DNA from: Gemmobacter sp.
GTDB lineage: Bacteria; Pseudomonadota; Alphaproteobacteria; Rhodobacterales; Rhodobacteraceae
Direction: 5' to 3'
Assembly (NCBI RefSeq): GCF_034676705.1
Contig: NZ_JAUCBS010000013.1
Location: 2,460,501-2,524,500 of the forward strand
DNA length: 64,000 bases
Numbering within the stretch: the stretch's first letter is position 1; each line of letters begins with the position of its first letter. The notes below the pieces were generated by a model. That model did no database searches. It was given only the letters and a program-made list of their open reading frames with translations, and was not told where the DNA came from. Both the position numbers and the translations under genes were made by a program. Below, one piece after another: positions 45,992-55,105 of the stretch.

Positions 45992-46906
45992 ATGGCACAT
46001 CATGACCCCCAGATCCTGTGCTGCGGCGAAGCGCTGGTCGATCTGTTGCCCGGCCCCGATGGCCGGCCGCAGGCCCATCCGGGGGGCGGAGTGTTCAACA
46101 CCGCGCTGGCGCTGGGGCGGCTGGGCATCCGCACGGGGTTCTTCTGGCCCCTGTCGCGCGATGCGCATGGTCAGCTGCTGGGCACCTGCCTGACCGCCGC
46201 CGGGGTCGACATTTCCGCCTGCCCGCGGGTCGACCGGCCGACCACCCGCGCCATCCTGCACCTGACCGATGGCCAGGCCCGCTATAGCTTTGAGGATGAG
46301 GGCAGCGCGGGCCGGATGCTGGGCATCGCCGACCTGCCTGCCAGCGTGCCCGGGGCGCTGGTGTTCGGCGGCATCTCGCTGGTGGCCGAACCCTGCGGCA
46401 GCGCGATGGAGGCGCTGTTCACCCGCCATGCCGCCAGCTGCGCCACGATGATCGACCCCAACATCCGCCCCGCCTTTGTCACCGATGCAACCGCCTGCCG
46501 TGCCCGGCTGGGGCGGATGCTGCCGGCCGCCGGCATCGTGAAACTGTCGGTCGAGGATCTGGCCTGGCTTGCCCCGGATCCGGCCGCCCATGTACAGGGC
46601 CTGCTGGCCGCCGGGGTGCGGCTGGTCTGCGTGACCGATGGCGCGCGGGGGGTTACGGCGCATCTGCCCGGCCACCGCCTGCACGAACCCGCGCGGCCGG
46701 TGCAGGTGGCCGATACGGTGGGCGCCGGCGACAGTTTCAACGCCGGCCTGCTGGCCGCCTTGCACGGGGCCGGGGTGCTGAGCCGCGCGGGACTGGCCCG
46801 CCTGACCCCCGGTCAGGTGCAGGCCGCGCTGCGCCATGGCGTGGCGGCCGCCGCCATCACCGTCAGCCGCCCCGGCGCCGATCCCCCTTGGGCGCATGAG
46901 ATGTAG
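45992..46906 (+). CDS. PfkB-family carbohydrate kinase (fructokinase-like)
   Basis: A 304-residue ribokinase-fold protein. [14 protein letters not shown] at the start, [20 protein letters not shown] (substrate site), [11 protein letters not shown], and the PfkB signature [17 protein letters not shown] with the catalytic Asp. Family members phosphorylate fructose, ribose or related sugars. A fructokinase is the nearest match but is not proven. Confidence 0.87.
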   Translation: MAHHDPQILCCGEALVDLLPGPDGRPQAHPGGGVFNTALALGRLGIRTGFFWPLSRDAHGQLLGTCLTAAGVDISACPRVDRPTTRAILHLTDGQARYSFEDEGSAGRMLGIADLPASVPGALVFGGISLVAEPCGSAMEALFTRHAASCATMIDPNIRPAFVTDATACRARLGRMLPAAGIVKLSVEDLAWLAPDPAAHVQGLLAAGVRLVCVTDGARGVTAHLPGHRLHEPARPVQVADTVGAGDSFNAGLLAALHGAGVLSRAGLARLTPGQVQAALRHGVAAAAITVSRPGADPPWAHEM

Positions 46907-46946
46907 CGGGGGCGCCACGCTGATACCGTAAGGCCCTTGGCTGGCC

Positions 46947-47003
46947 CTGGAGGGGTTTCACACCCCTCCAGACCACCCCGTGGGGTATTTTCTAAAAGGC
47001 AAA
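46947..47003 (+). repeat. Intergenic repeat, copy 7
   Basis: GGAGGGGTTTCACACCCCTCC hairpin-type palindrome, then CCCCGTGGGGTATTTTCTAA and AAGGCAAAGG. It lies between the convergent kinase and amidohydrolase genes. Confidence 0.7.
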
Positions 47004-47019
47004 GGTAGCCGGCGCAGGG

Positions 47020-48663
47020 TCAGAGATCGCCGAACACCACGGCGCCTTCGAACAGGGTGGCGCGGGGGCGGGTGGTGGCGATTTCGGCCGGGGTCAGCGC
47101 ATCGAGCGGGTGGTCGAGCAGGATCAGATCGGCGCTGGCGCCGGGGGTCAGCGCACCCGTTGTCCCCTCCAGCCGCAGGGCGCGGGCGGCGTGGGTGGTG
47201 AACACCGGCAGCGCGCGGTCCAGCGGCACCGCCTGATCCGCGCCCACGCTGCCCGGATACACCCCCGTCGGGTCGGTGCGGGTGATCATGCCGGCAAGCC
47301 CTGTCCAGGGGTCGGCATCGGGCGCGGCCGCCGGCCAGTCCGACCCATAGATCACCGCCGCCCCGGCATCGAGCAGCGCGCGCACCGGATGGCAGCTTTC
47401 GGCCCGCGCATTGCCCAGCACCTGCCGCTGGCCCGGTGTGACCGGGTTGGGATACCACAGTTTCGGCGATACCTCGGGCACGGCATCAAGGGCTGCAAAG
47501 CGGGGCAGATCCTCGGGGCGGATGAAGTTCGAATGGGCGATCTCGTGCCGCAGGCCGCTGGCGCCATTGGCCGCCCGCGCCGCGGCAATGGCATCGAGCC
47601 CCACCTGGATCGCCCGGTCGCCCACCGCATGCATCTTGACCGTAAAGCCCGCCGCATCCAGCCGCACCAGTTCCTGCGCCAGCCGGTCGGGCGCGATCAG
47701 CAGCATGGCATCGGGGTCATGCCCGGCCGGATCCTGCCCGGGATAGGGCGCGCAAAAGGCCGCCGTGCGGGCAATCGGCACGCCATCCAGGAACAGCTTG
47801 GCAAAGCCGGTGTGCAGATGCGGGGCGCGGTAGCGGTCGCGCAGGGCCTGCATCTCCTCCATCGGCACCCAATCCGACGAAAACGGCGAAAACCGCGTCA
47901 GATGCGCGCCGGTATGCAGGCGCAGGCGGCCGGCATGGTCGGCATCGGCATAGGCCTGCAATTCGGCGGCAAAGGCCATGGGTTCCTTGAACCCGGTCAT
48001 CCCCAGCGCATGGAAATAGCCCGCCATATGCCCCACCGCCTGCGCCAGCTGCGCCGGCGTCGGTTGCAGAAAGGGTTGCACCAGGCTGCCCGCCGTTTCG
48101 ATCAGGATGCCGGTGGGCGCACCCACCGCATCGCGTTCGATGCGGCCGCCCGGCACCTCGGGCGTGGCGGCGCTGATCCCGGCCAGCCGCAGGGCCGCCG
48201 AATTGACCCACAGGTTGTGCTGCGACACATCCTTCAGCACCACGGGGTGATCGGGGGCGATGCGGTCCAGCATCTCGGCCGGGCGGGGGCCAAGGGCCGC
48301 GCGGTCGAACGGGCGCCAGGGGCCGCCGATGATCCAGTCGCCCGGGGGCGTGGTGGCCACCTTGGCCACCACCCCGTCCAGCACCGCCTGCAAGGGCGCG
48401 CCAAGGCCCGGGAACACCTCGAACAGATCACGGCAGGCGCCCCACAGGCCATGGGTGTGACTGTCGATCAGGCCGGGCATCAGCGCCTTGCCGTGCAGGC
48501 GCCGCACGCGCGTTCCGGGGCCGGCCAGCACGCCCACGTCGGCGTCGGACCCCACGGCAACGATCCGCCCCCCGGTGATCGCCAGCGCCTGCGCCTGCGG
48601 GCGGGCGGGATCCATCGTGCGGATCTGCGCATCGGTCAGGATCAGGTCGGGGGGCTGGCGCAT
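47020..48663 (-). CDS. Amidohydrolase family 3 protein (YtcJ-like)
   Basis: A 547-residue metallohydrolase. LMPGLIDSHTHGLWGACRDL carries the first metal HxH; GFTVKMHAVGDRAIQVGLDA, IAHSNFIRPEDLPRFA and VIYGSDWPAAAPDADPW supply later ligands; GALTPGASADLILLDHPLDA is the usual closing strand. YtcJ-type enzymes hydrolyse amide or formamide bonds of small imported molecules. It is 9 bp downstream of the marR-type gene on the same strand, so regulator and enzyme are cotranscribed. Confidence 0.85.
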   Translation of the reverse strand: MRQPPDLILTDAQIRTMDPARPQAQALAITGGRIVAVGSDADVGVLAGPGTRVRRLHGKALMPGLIDSHTHGLWGACRDLFEVFPGLGAPLQAVLDGVVAKVATTPPGDWIIGGPWRPFDRAALGPRPAEMLDRIAPDHPVVLKDVSQHNLWVNSAALRLAGISAATPEVPGGRIERDAVGAPTGILIETAGSLVQPFLQPTPAQLAQAVGHMAGYFHALGMTGFKEPMAFAAELQAYADADHAGRLRLHTGAHLTRFSPFSSDWVPMEEMQALRDRYRAPHLHTGFAKLFLDGVPIARTAAFCAPYPGQDPAGHDPDAMLLIAPDRLAQELVRLDAAGFTVKMHAVGDRAIQVGLDAIAAARAANGASGLRHEIAHSNFIRPEDLPRFAALDAVPEVSPKLWYPNPVTPGQRQVLGNARAESCHPVRALLDAGAAVIYGSDWPAAAPDADPWTGLAGMITRTDPTGVYPGSVGADQAVPLDRALPVFTTHAARALRLEGTTGALTPGASADLILLDHPLDALTPAEIATTRPRATLFEGAVVFGDL

Positions 48664-48672
48664 GGGAACCTC

Positions 48673-49200
48673 TCAGAGATCGGGCGGAAGGGGGGGCAGC
48701 GGCGGCATGACGCGCGGCAGGTCGGGCAGGCCCTCGGCCACCTCGCGCAGGCGGGTCAGCATGTGGACCAGCCGGTCGAGTTCCTCGCGCCCGTAGGCCG
48801 CTTCGATATCGCGGTAGACCGCTTCGGAAATCACGGCGGCGCGGTTGAACACGGCCCTGCCCCGATCGGTGATCGTCAGCAGGCGGCGGCGCGCATCCTC
48901 GCCCGGCAGGGTCTGGATCAGGCCGCGATCCTCAAGGCTTTTCAGCAGCCGCGAGACCGAAGGTTGCAGCAGCGCACAGCGGTCGGCCAGGGTGCGCACA
49001 TCCAGCGGCACGCCCGGCGCCAGCGCCCGCACCACCCGCCATTGCGGCTGCGTCAGGCCCAGCGCATCGGTATGCCGCTTGAACTTGTGGGCCGTCGCGG
49101 CACGCGCGCGCAGCAGGGCGATGGGCAACGAGGATTCGAAGCCCCGCAGCACGACCGGCGCCGCATCGCCGGTATCGGTGTGATCTGGCCCGTCGCTCAT
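48673..49200 (-). CDS. MarR-family transcriptional regulator
   Basis: A 175-residue winged-helix repressor. LGLTQPQWRVVRALAPGVPL, LADRCALLQPSVSRLLKSLE, DRGLIQTLPGEDARRRLLTI is the MarR helix-wing core, with a Pro-rich tail. It is similar to the HpaR branch that responds to aromatic acids. It is divergent from the TRAP transporter operon. The direct repeat at 49252-49276 between the two genes is the likely operator. Confidence 0.88.
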   Translation of the reverse strand: MSDGPDHTDTGDAAPVVLRGFESSLPIALLRARAATAHKFKRHTDALGLTQPQWRVVRALAPGVPLDVRTLADRCALLQPSVSRLLKSLEDRGLIQTLPGEDARRRLLTITDRGRAVFNRAAVISEAVYRDIEAAYGREELDRLVHMLTRLREVAEGLPDLPRVMPPLPPLPPDL

Positions 49201-49241
49201 CGCGGCCCCCGCTGTGCTGGCTGGCGGAACCGATGTCCCGC

Positions 49242-49276
49242 TTGACTGATGAACATGTTATTGTTTAACCTGTTAT
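49242..49276. promoter_or_regulatory. Promoter region with direct repeat AAC(A/C)TGTTAT
   Basis: AACATGTTAT (49252-49261) and AACCTGTTAT (49267-49276) are 15 bp apart, one mismatch. TTGACT (49242-49247) could be a -35 element with a weak -10 overlapping the second copy. This is an AT-rich patch in the gap between the MarR gene and the TRAP operon. Confidence 0.5.
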
Positions 49277-49332
49277 GAAAGACAAGATCAAGCCCCGGGA
49301 TCAACCCGGAACACCCAACACGGAGAAGCGCT

Positions 49333-50369
49333 ATGAAGGTATTCAAGGCCGGGCTCCTTTCCGCCCTTATGCTGGCAGCCCCTGCCAGTGCAGAGACCAC
49401 CATCGTATTCAACAACTTCCTGTCCCCCAACGACAAATTGTGGCTGGACGTGATGAAGCCCTGGATCGCCGATGTGGAAAAGGCCACCGAGGGGCGGGTG
49501 AAATTCACCGTGCCGTCCTCGTCGCTGGCACCGCCGCCCGAGATTTTGAACTCGGTCCAGCAGGGCGTGGCGGATGGCGCCTTCCAGATGGTCGGTTTCC
49601 TGCGCGAAAAGCACCCGGAATTGCAGATGTCCCTGCTGCCGATGAGCTATTTCGGCAACTGAGCTATTTCGGCAACGAGGAAACCTCGGTCGCGCTGTGG
49701 CGGACCTGGGAGAAGTTCTTCAAGGGCAAGAACGACCTGGCCGATGTGGAACTGCTGGGGCTGGTCACCACCCCGCCGGGCAGCTTCCTGAACATGAAGA
49801 AGGAACCGTTCCAGAGCCTGGCCGACCTGAAGGGCGTCAAGATGTGGTCGCTGCCGGGGCTGGCATCCGATACGCTGGCCGCCACCGGCGCGGTGGTGTC
49901 GCCCGGGCCGGCGGTGCGGATGTACGAGGTGATCTCGGGCGGGGTCGTCGATGCGTTCTGCTGCATCAACTTCGAGTCGCTCGAGGTGTTCAACGTCACG
50001 CAATATGTCGGCGCCGCGACCGAGGTTCCGGGCCACCTGTTCGCCCCCGCCTTTGCCGTGTTCGTCCGCAATGATGTGATGGCCAGCATAAGCCCCGAGG
50101 ATCAGGCGAAAATCCGCGAAGTCTCGGGTGAAAAACTGGCCCGCTATGGCAGTTTCGGCGACCCGGCCGAGGCTGCTGCCCGTCAGCGCGCCATCGACAA
50201 GGGGGTGCCGATCGTTCCGGCCTCGGATGCCTTCGTCAAGGAACTGGAAACCGCGTTCGAGCCGGTGCGCGGCAGCTGGTATGCCGCCGTTGACAAGCTG
50301 GGCATAGATGGCAAGGCGGCACTGGCCTATTATCTGGAACAGCAGAAAGCCATCAAGGCCGGGAACTGA
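49333..50369 (+). pseudogene. TRAP transporter substrate-binding protein (DctP) gene, broken by a 17-bp duplication
   Basis: The first frame has a signal peptide (MKVFKAGLLSALMLAAPASA) and continues as TTIVFNNFLSPNDKLWLDVM to MSYFGN, then TGA at 49658-49660. TGAGCTATTTCGGCAAC occurs twice in tandem (49643-49659 and 49660-49676). Deleting one copy restores a single frame: SYFGNEETSVALWRTWEKFF, then FQSLADLKGVKMWSLPGLAS and so on to the stop at 50369, a normal DctP of about 340 residues. The permease genes downstream are intact. The lesion may be real or an assembly error. Confidence 0.85.
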
Positions 50370-50373
50370 CGCC

Positions 50374-50880
50374 ATGGCTGCGATCTGGCGCTGGCTGGAA
50401 CGGGGGCTGGAGGCGGTCATCAGCCTGTGTCTGATCGCCATGACCGGGATCACCGTGGTGGATGTGGCGGGGCGGTATTTCCTGAACGCCCCGCTGAAAG
50501 GCGGCTACGAGATTTCCGAGATGATGATGGGCCTGACGGTGTTCGCCGCCCTGCCCCTGGCCACGCGGGCCGAAAGCCACCTGACCGTGGGCCTGCTGAC
50601 CGAACGTCTGGCCGGCAATGCCCGCCGGGTGCATCGCATCGTGATCCTGATCGTCACCGTGGGGGCGCTGGCCTTCATCGCCTGGCGCATGGGGGTGCAG
50701 GCCGACATTCTGGCGCGGTCGCAGGCGGCGTCGGGGTCGCTGCAACTGCCGCTGTGGCCGGTGGCGCGGGCCATGTCGGTGCTGGGCTGGCTGGCCTGTG
50801 CCGTGTCGGTGGCGCTGACCGCGCGGGCCCTGATGGGGCTGGACCGCGATGCCCATGCCGCGAAAGGATCGCTGGAATGA
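50374..50880 (+). CDS. TRAP transporter small permease (DctQ)
   Basis: A 168-residue membrane protein with four helices. AVISLCLIAMTGITVVDVAG, RYFLNAPLKGGYEISEMMMG (the DctQ hallmark), LAFIAWRMGVQAD and AMSVLGWLACAVSVALTARA. It starts 4 bp after the binding-protein gene and overlaps the DctM gene by 4 bp. It joins DctM to form the membrane half of the sodium-driven importer. Confidence 0.9.
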   Translation: MAAIWRWLERGLEAVISLCLIAMTGITVVDVAGRYFLNAPLKGGYEISEMMMGLTVFAALPLATRAESHLTVGLLTERLAGNARRVHRIVILIVTVGALAFIAWRMGVQADILARSQAASGSLQLPLWPVARAMSVLGWLACAVSVALTARALMGLDRDAHAAKGSLE

Positions 50881-52235
50881 CCGTTTCGCTGATCGGGTTC
50901 GTGGTCCTGCTGGGGCTGATCTTCCTGGGCGTGCCGCTGGGCTTTGCGCTGATCTTCGTCGGGCTGGTGGGCTTTGCCTTTGTGCGGGCCGACATGGTGG
51001 GACAGGCGCTGGTGACCTGGGGCGATGCCGGGCTGGCGCTGAACGCCCGGGCGGTGAACGGGGCCCTGGTGATGGCCGGGCAGCAGATGTACGATCAGGT
51101 GTCGAACTATGGCCTGACCGTGATCCCGCTGTTCGTGCTGATGGGCGCCTTCATCCACCGCAGCCAGCTGGCGCAGGAACTGTATGATGCCGCCAATGCC
51201 TTTGTCGGCCACCGGCGCGGCGGGCTCGCGATGGGCACCATCGCGGCCTGCGGCGGGTTCGGCGCCGTCTGCGGATCGTCGCTGGCCACCGCCGCAACCA
51301 TCTGCCGGGTCGCCATGCCCTCCATGCGGCGCTATGGCTATGCCGACAGCCTGTCGGCCGGGTCCATCGCGGCGGGCGGCACGCTGGGGATCATGATCCC
51401 GCCCTCGGTGCCCATGGTGATCTATGGCCTGTTGTCGGAAACCGACATTGCCCGGCTGTTCATCGCCGGCATCCTGCCCGGCATCCTGCTGATCGTGCTG
51501 TTCTTTGGGGCCATCGCCATCGTCACCGCCCTGAACCCCGAGGCCGGCCCCCCCGGCGTGCGGGTGCCGTGGGGCCAGCGCTGGGGGCTGGTGGCGCGGG
51601 TCTGGGGCGTGGTGGTGATTTTCGTGGTCATCATCGGCGGCATCTATGCCGGCATCTTCACCCCGACCGAGGCTGCGGGCATCGGCGTCGCTGCCGCCGC
51701 GCTGTTCGCCTGGGGGCGCGGCAAGCTGGGCTGGACCGAACTGCGCGAAAGCCTGGTGGAAACCGGCATCACCACGGGGATGATCTTTGTGGTGTCGTTC
51801 GGCGCGGTGATCTTTTCCAGCTTCGTCAACCTGGCCGGCTTTACCGCCGCGATTTCCGACTGGCTGATCGGGCTGAATGCCTCGCCGCTTGGCGTCGTGG
51901 TGGCGATCTGCGTGGTCTATCTGATCATGGGCTGCGTGTTCGACAGCCTGGCCATGCTGATCCTGACCGTGCCGATCTTTGCCGCCATCCTGAAACCCAT
52001 GGGGGTGGACATGGTGTGGTTCGGCATCATCGCGGTGATCGCGGTGGAACTGGGGTTGATCACGCCGCCCATCGGGATCAACGTCTTTGTGGTGAAATCG
52101 ACGGTGCCGGATGTGAACATCTGGACGGTGTTCCGCGGCGTCTGGCCCTTTGTCGTGGCCATGCTGATCGCGCTGGCCATCGTGCTGGCGGTGCCGCAGG
52201 TGGCCACCTTCCTGCCCGACCTGATGAACCGCTGA
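50877..52235 (+). CDS. TRAP transporter large permease (DctM)
   Basis: A 452-residue permease with about a dozen membrane segments. IGFVVLLGLIFLGVPLGFAL opens it; GGFGAVCGSSLATAATICRV, SIAAGGTLGIMIPPSVPMVI and MGCVFDSLAMLILTVPIFAA are typical DctM stretches. It is overlapped by the DctQ gene and followed 18 bp later by the sulfatase gene. Confidence 0.93.
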   Translation: MTVSLIGFVVLLGLIFLGVPLGFALIFVGLVGFAFVRADMVGQALVTWGDAGLALNARAVNGALVMAGQQMYDQVSNYGLTVIPLFVLMGAFIHRSQLAQELYDAANAFVGHRRGGLAMGTIAACGGFGAVCGSSLATAATICRVAMPSMRRYGYADSLSAGSIAAGGTLGIMIPPSVPMVIYGLLSETDIARLFIAGILPGILLIVLFFGAIAIVTALNPEAGPPGVRVPWGQRWGLVARVWGVVVIFVVIIGGIYAGIFTPTEAAGIGVAAAALFAWGRGKLGWTELRESLVETGITTGMIFVVSFGAVIFSSFVNLAGFTAAISDWLIGLNASPLGVVVAICVVYLIMGCVFDSLAMLILTVPIFAAILKPMGVDMVWFGIIAVIAVELGLITPPIGINVFVVKSTVPDVNIWTVFRGVWPFVVAMLIALAIVLAVPQVATFLPDLMNR

Positions 52236-52253
52236 ACCCCGGAGGAGGAGCCG

Positions 52254-53915
52254 ATGGGCCAGATCCGCAATATCCTGTTCGTGATGTATGACCAGCTGCG
52301 CCACGACTACCTGTCCTGCGCCGGCCATCCCACGATGCGCACCCCCAACTTTGACCGGCTGGCGGCCATGGGGGTGCGGTTTTCCCACACCTATGTGCAG
52401 TCGCCCATCTGCGGTGCCAGCCGGATGAGCTTTTACACCGGCCGTTACGTGCATTCGCATGGCGCGGCCTGGAACAACTTTCCCCTCAAGGTGGGGGAAA
52501 TGACGCTGGGCGATCATCTGCGGCCCATCGGCGTGGACAGCTGGCTGATCGGCAAGACCCATATGCGGGCCGATGCCGACGGCATGGCGCGGCTGGGGCT
52601 GGCGCCCGACAGCGTGATCGGCGCCCGGGTGGCGGATTGCGGCTTTGACGTCTGGGTGCGCGATGACGGGCTGGTGGCCGAGGGGCCCGAAGGGTTCTAC
52701 GACACCAAGCGGTCGCCCTATAACGAATGGCTGAAATCGCAGGGCTATCCGGCCGAGAATGCCTGGCATGTCCATGCCAATTCCGGGGTGGACGATCAGG
52801 GCGACATTGCGTCCGGCTGGCTGCTGTCGAACGCGCTGCTGCCTGCCAACATCCGCGAGGAGGACAGCGAAACCCCCTGGCTGACCGATCAGGCGATGGA
52901 GTTCATGGCCGACCGCGCCGGCAAGGCGCCCTGGCTGTGCCACCTGTCCTATATCAAGCCGCACTGGCCCTATATCGTGCCGGCGCCGTATAACACGCTG
53001 TATTCCGCCGCCGATGTGGTGCCGGTGGTGCGGGCCGATGCCGAACGGGTCGGCGCGCATCCGGTGTTCGACGCCTTCATGAACAACCAGCCCGGACAGG
53101 CGTTTTCCAGGGACGGCGTGCGCGAAACGGTGATCCCCGCCTATATGGGCCTGATCGCGCAATGCGACGACCAGTTCGGCCGGCTGCTGGACCATCTGGA
53201 GGCGACAGGCCAGATGGACAGCACGATGATCGTGGTCACCTCGGACCATGGCGATTATCTGGGCGATCACTGGATGGGGGAAAAGGATCTGTTCCACGAC
53301 CCGTCCGTCCGCATTCCGCTGATCATCTACGATCCGCGCGCGCAGGCCGATGCCACCCGCGGCACCGTCTGCGATGCGCTGGTCGAGGCGATCGACCTGG
53401 CGCCCACCTTCGTGCAGGCGATGGGGGGCAAGCCGGCGGGGCATATTCTGGAAGGCCGCTCGCTGATCCCCTGGCTGCATGGCGAAACGCCGGACTGGCG
53501 CGATGCGGTGTTCAGCGAATACGATTATTCCGGCATGGCGATTGCCGGGAACCTTGGCCTGACACCCCGGCAGGCACGGCTGTTCATGGTGTTCGACGGG
53601 CGGTGGAAGCTGATCCATGCCGAAGGCGGCTTTCGCCCCATGCTGTTCGATCTGGAAACCGACCCGGACGAGCTGACCGACCTTGGCGCCCTGCCCGCCC
53701 ATGCCGACACCATCGCCCGGCTACAGGCGCGGCTGGCCGACTGGGCCCGCCGCCCGGCGCAGCGCACGACGATTTCCGACGAGACCATCGTCAACATGCG
53801 CGGCAAGTCGCGCCGGCACGGCATCATCATCGGCGCCTGGGGGGCCGATGAACTGGCCCCCGACCTGCGCGCGAAATTGCAGGGCAAGCCGGGGGCCGAT
53901 TACCGGGGCAGCTAG
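52254..53915 (+). CDS. Sulfatase/phosphonate monoester hydrolase-type enzyme
   Basis: A 553-residue alkaline-phosphatase-superfamily hydrolase. NILFVMYDQLRHDYLSCAGH carries the first metal Asp; PICGASRMSFYTGRY is a CxAxR formylglycine motif; SYIKPHWPYIVPAPY and VVTSDHGDYLGDHWMGEKDL supply later metal ligands. It has no signal peptide, so it acts in the cytoplasm. GGAGGAGG precedes the ATG, 18 bp after dctM. Coupling to the TRAP importer suggests that the imported compound is a sulfate, phosphonate or phosphate ester. Confidence 0.87.
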   Translation: MGQIRNILFVMYDQLRHDYLSCAGHPTMRTPNFDRLAAMGVRFSHTYVQSPICGASRMSFYTGRYVHSHGAAWNNFPLKVGEMTLGDHLRPIGVDSWLIGKTHMRADADGMARLGLAPDSVIGARVADCGFDVWVRDDGLVAEGPEGFYDTKRSPYNEWLKSQGYPAENAWHVHANSGVDDQGDIASGWLLSNALLPANIREEDSETPWLTDQAMEFMADRAGKAPWLCHLSYIKPHWPYIVPAPYNTLYSAADVVPVVRADAERVGAHPVFDAFMNNQPGQAFSRDGVRETVIPAYMGLIAQCDDQFGRLLDHLEATGQMDSTMIVVTSDHGDYLGDHWMGEKDLFHDPSVRIPLIIYDPRAQADATRGTVCDALVEAIDLAPTFVQAMGGKPAGHILEGRSLIPWLHGETPDWRDAVFSEYDYSGMAIAGNLGLTPRQARLFMVFDGRWKLIHAEGGFRPMLFDLETDPDELTDLGALPAHADTIARLQARLADWARRPAQRTTISDETIVNMRGKSRRHGIIIGAWGADELAPDLRAKLQGKPGADYRGS

Positions 53916-53925
53916 GCTGCCCCCC

Positions 53926-54966
53926 TCAGCGGTGAAAGTCCGAGATCACGGCCACGCCCGGCGCCGTCGGACCATCGAAGGCGCGCAGTTCGGCGCTGGC
54001 GCCCGACAGGCCGATTTCCCGCGCGATCAGCGGCGAAACATCGACGCGCCCCGCCTCGATCAGCCCGATCAGCGACGGATAGCGCCAGGCCGGCATGCCG
54101 CGGGTGCCGAACAGGGCCAGGTTCTTCATGTAGACCGCGTTCATGTTGATCTGCATATGCGCGGTATGGCCGACCGGCAGGCCCACCTGCACATGCCGCC
54201 CCAGCGGACGCAGGCATTCGATGGACCCGTTGGTCGTGGCCTCGATCCCCAGCGCCTCGACGCTGACATGGGCGCCAAGGCCGCCGGTGATGTCACGGAT
54301 GCGGGCGGCGACATCCTCGGTCCGGGCGTTGACGGCGGCTTCGGCGCCAAGGCCAAGGGCGTGGTCCAGCTTTTCCTGCACCACATCCACCACGATCACC
54401 CGCGCGCCCAAGGCGCGGCCCAGGATCAGGCAGGACAGGCCGATCCCCCCGGTGCCATGCACCGCCAGCCATTCGCCCCCCTGCAATGCCGCCCGCCCCG
54501 TCAGCGCATGCCAGGCGGTGGTCACCCGGCAGCCAAGGCCGGCAGCGGTGACCGGCGACAGGCTGTCGGGCAGCCGCGCCAGATTGTGGGCGCGCGGCAC
54601 CGAGATGTATTCGGCAAAGGCGCCCGCTTCGGTAAAGCCTGGCAGGCGCTGGTCAAAACAGGTGTTCGACTGGCCCGACTGGCAGGCAGGGCACGATCCG
54701 CAGGCCAGGATAAAGGGCGCGATCAGCCGGTCGCCGGCCTTCCAGCCCGACCGGGGGCCAGCCTCGACCACCTCGCCGCAATATTCGTGGCCAGGGATCT
54801 GGCCGGGCTTCACCCGGGGATGTTCGCCCACCCAGCCGTGCCAATCCGACCGGCAGACCCCGCAGGCCAGCACCTTGAGGACAACGCCGTCCTCCTCGCA
54901 ACGCGGATCGGGGACGTCCTCGATGGACAGGTCTTCGCGGTAGGCCCGCAGGACGGCAGCGCGCAT
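53926..54966 (-). CDS. Zinc-dependent alcohol dehydrogenase
   Basis: A 346-residue MDR-family enzyme. Catalytic zinc site CGVCRSDWHGWVGEHP and GHEYCGEVVEAG; structural zinc cysteines in CGSCPACQSGQSNTC; NAD loop VHGTGGIGLSCLILGRALGA. Start ATG 54966 after GGAG; the further upstream frame is repeat DNA. It is convergent with the sulfatase gene (10 bp apart). Confidence 0.9.
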   Translation of the reverse strand: MRAAVLRAYREDLSIEDVPDPRCEEDGVVLKVLACGVCRSDWHGWVGEHPRVKPGQIPGHEYCGEVVEAGPRSGWKAGDRLIAPFILACGSCPACQSGQSNTCFDQRLPGFTEAGAFAEYISVPRAHNLARLPDSLSPVTAAGLGCRVTTAWHALTGRAALQGGEWLAVHGTGGIGLSCLILGRALGARVIVVDVVQEKLDHALGLGAEAAVNARTEDVAARIRDITGGLGAHVSVEALGIEATTNGSIECLRPLGRHVQVGLPVGHTAHMQINMNAVYMKNLALFGTRGMPAWRYPSLIGLIEAGRVDVSPLIAREIGLSGASAELRAFDGPTAPGVAVISDFHR

Positions 54967-55039
54967 GGTGATCTCCTCCAGTGTCGCGCGGATGAGGCGC
55001 CAAGGGGCCGGGCCGGTCAAGGGGGGGCCGATGTGGAAC

Positions 55040-55094
55040 AGGGGGGTTTTGCACCCCCCTGACCCGCCGCAGAATAGTTTCAGCAAGATGAAAG
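55040..55094 (+). repeat. Divergent intergenic repeat, copy 9
   Basis: GGGGGGTTTTGCACCCCCC palindrome followed by AGAATAGTTTCAGCAAGATG and AAAG. It has the hairpin of the repeat family but a different downstream box. Between the alcohol dehydrogenase and HMG-CoA lyase genes. Confidence 0.5.
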
Positions 55095-55105
55095 TGACAG
55101 CCGCC

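Noticed and set aside
50505..53702. Very long minus-strand open frame (over 1000 codons)
   Set aside because: It is antisense to dctM and the sulfatase gene. The translation is His/Gln/Arg/Gly-rich without domain motifs, typical of GC-rich shadow frames.
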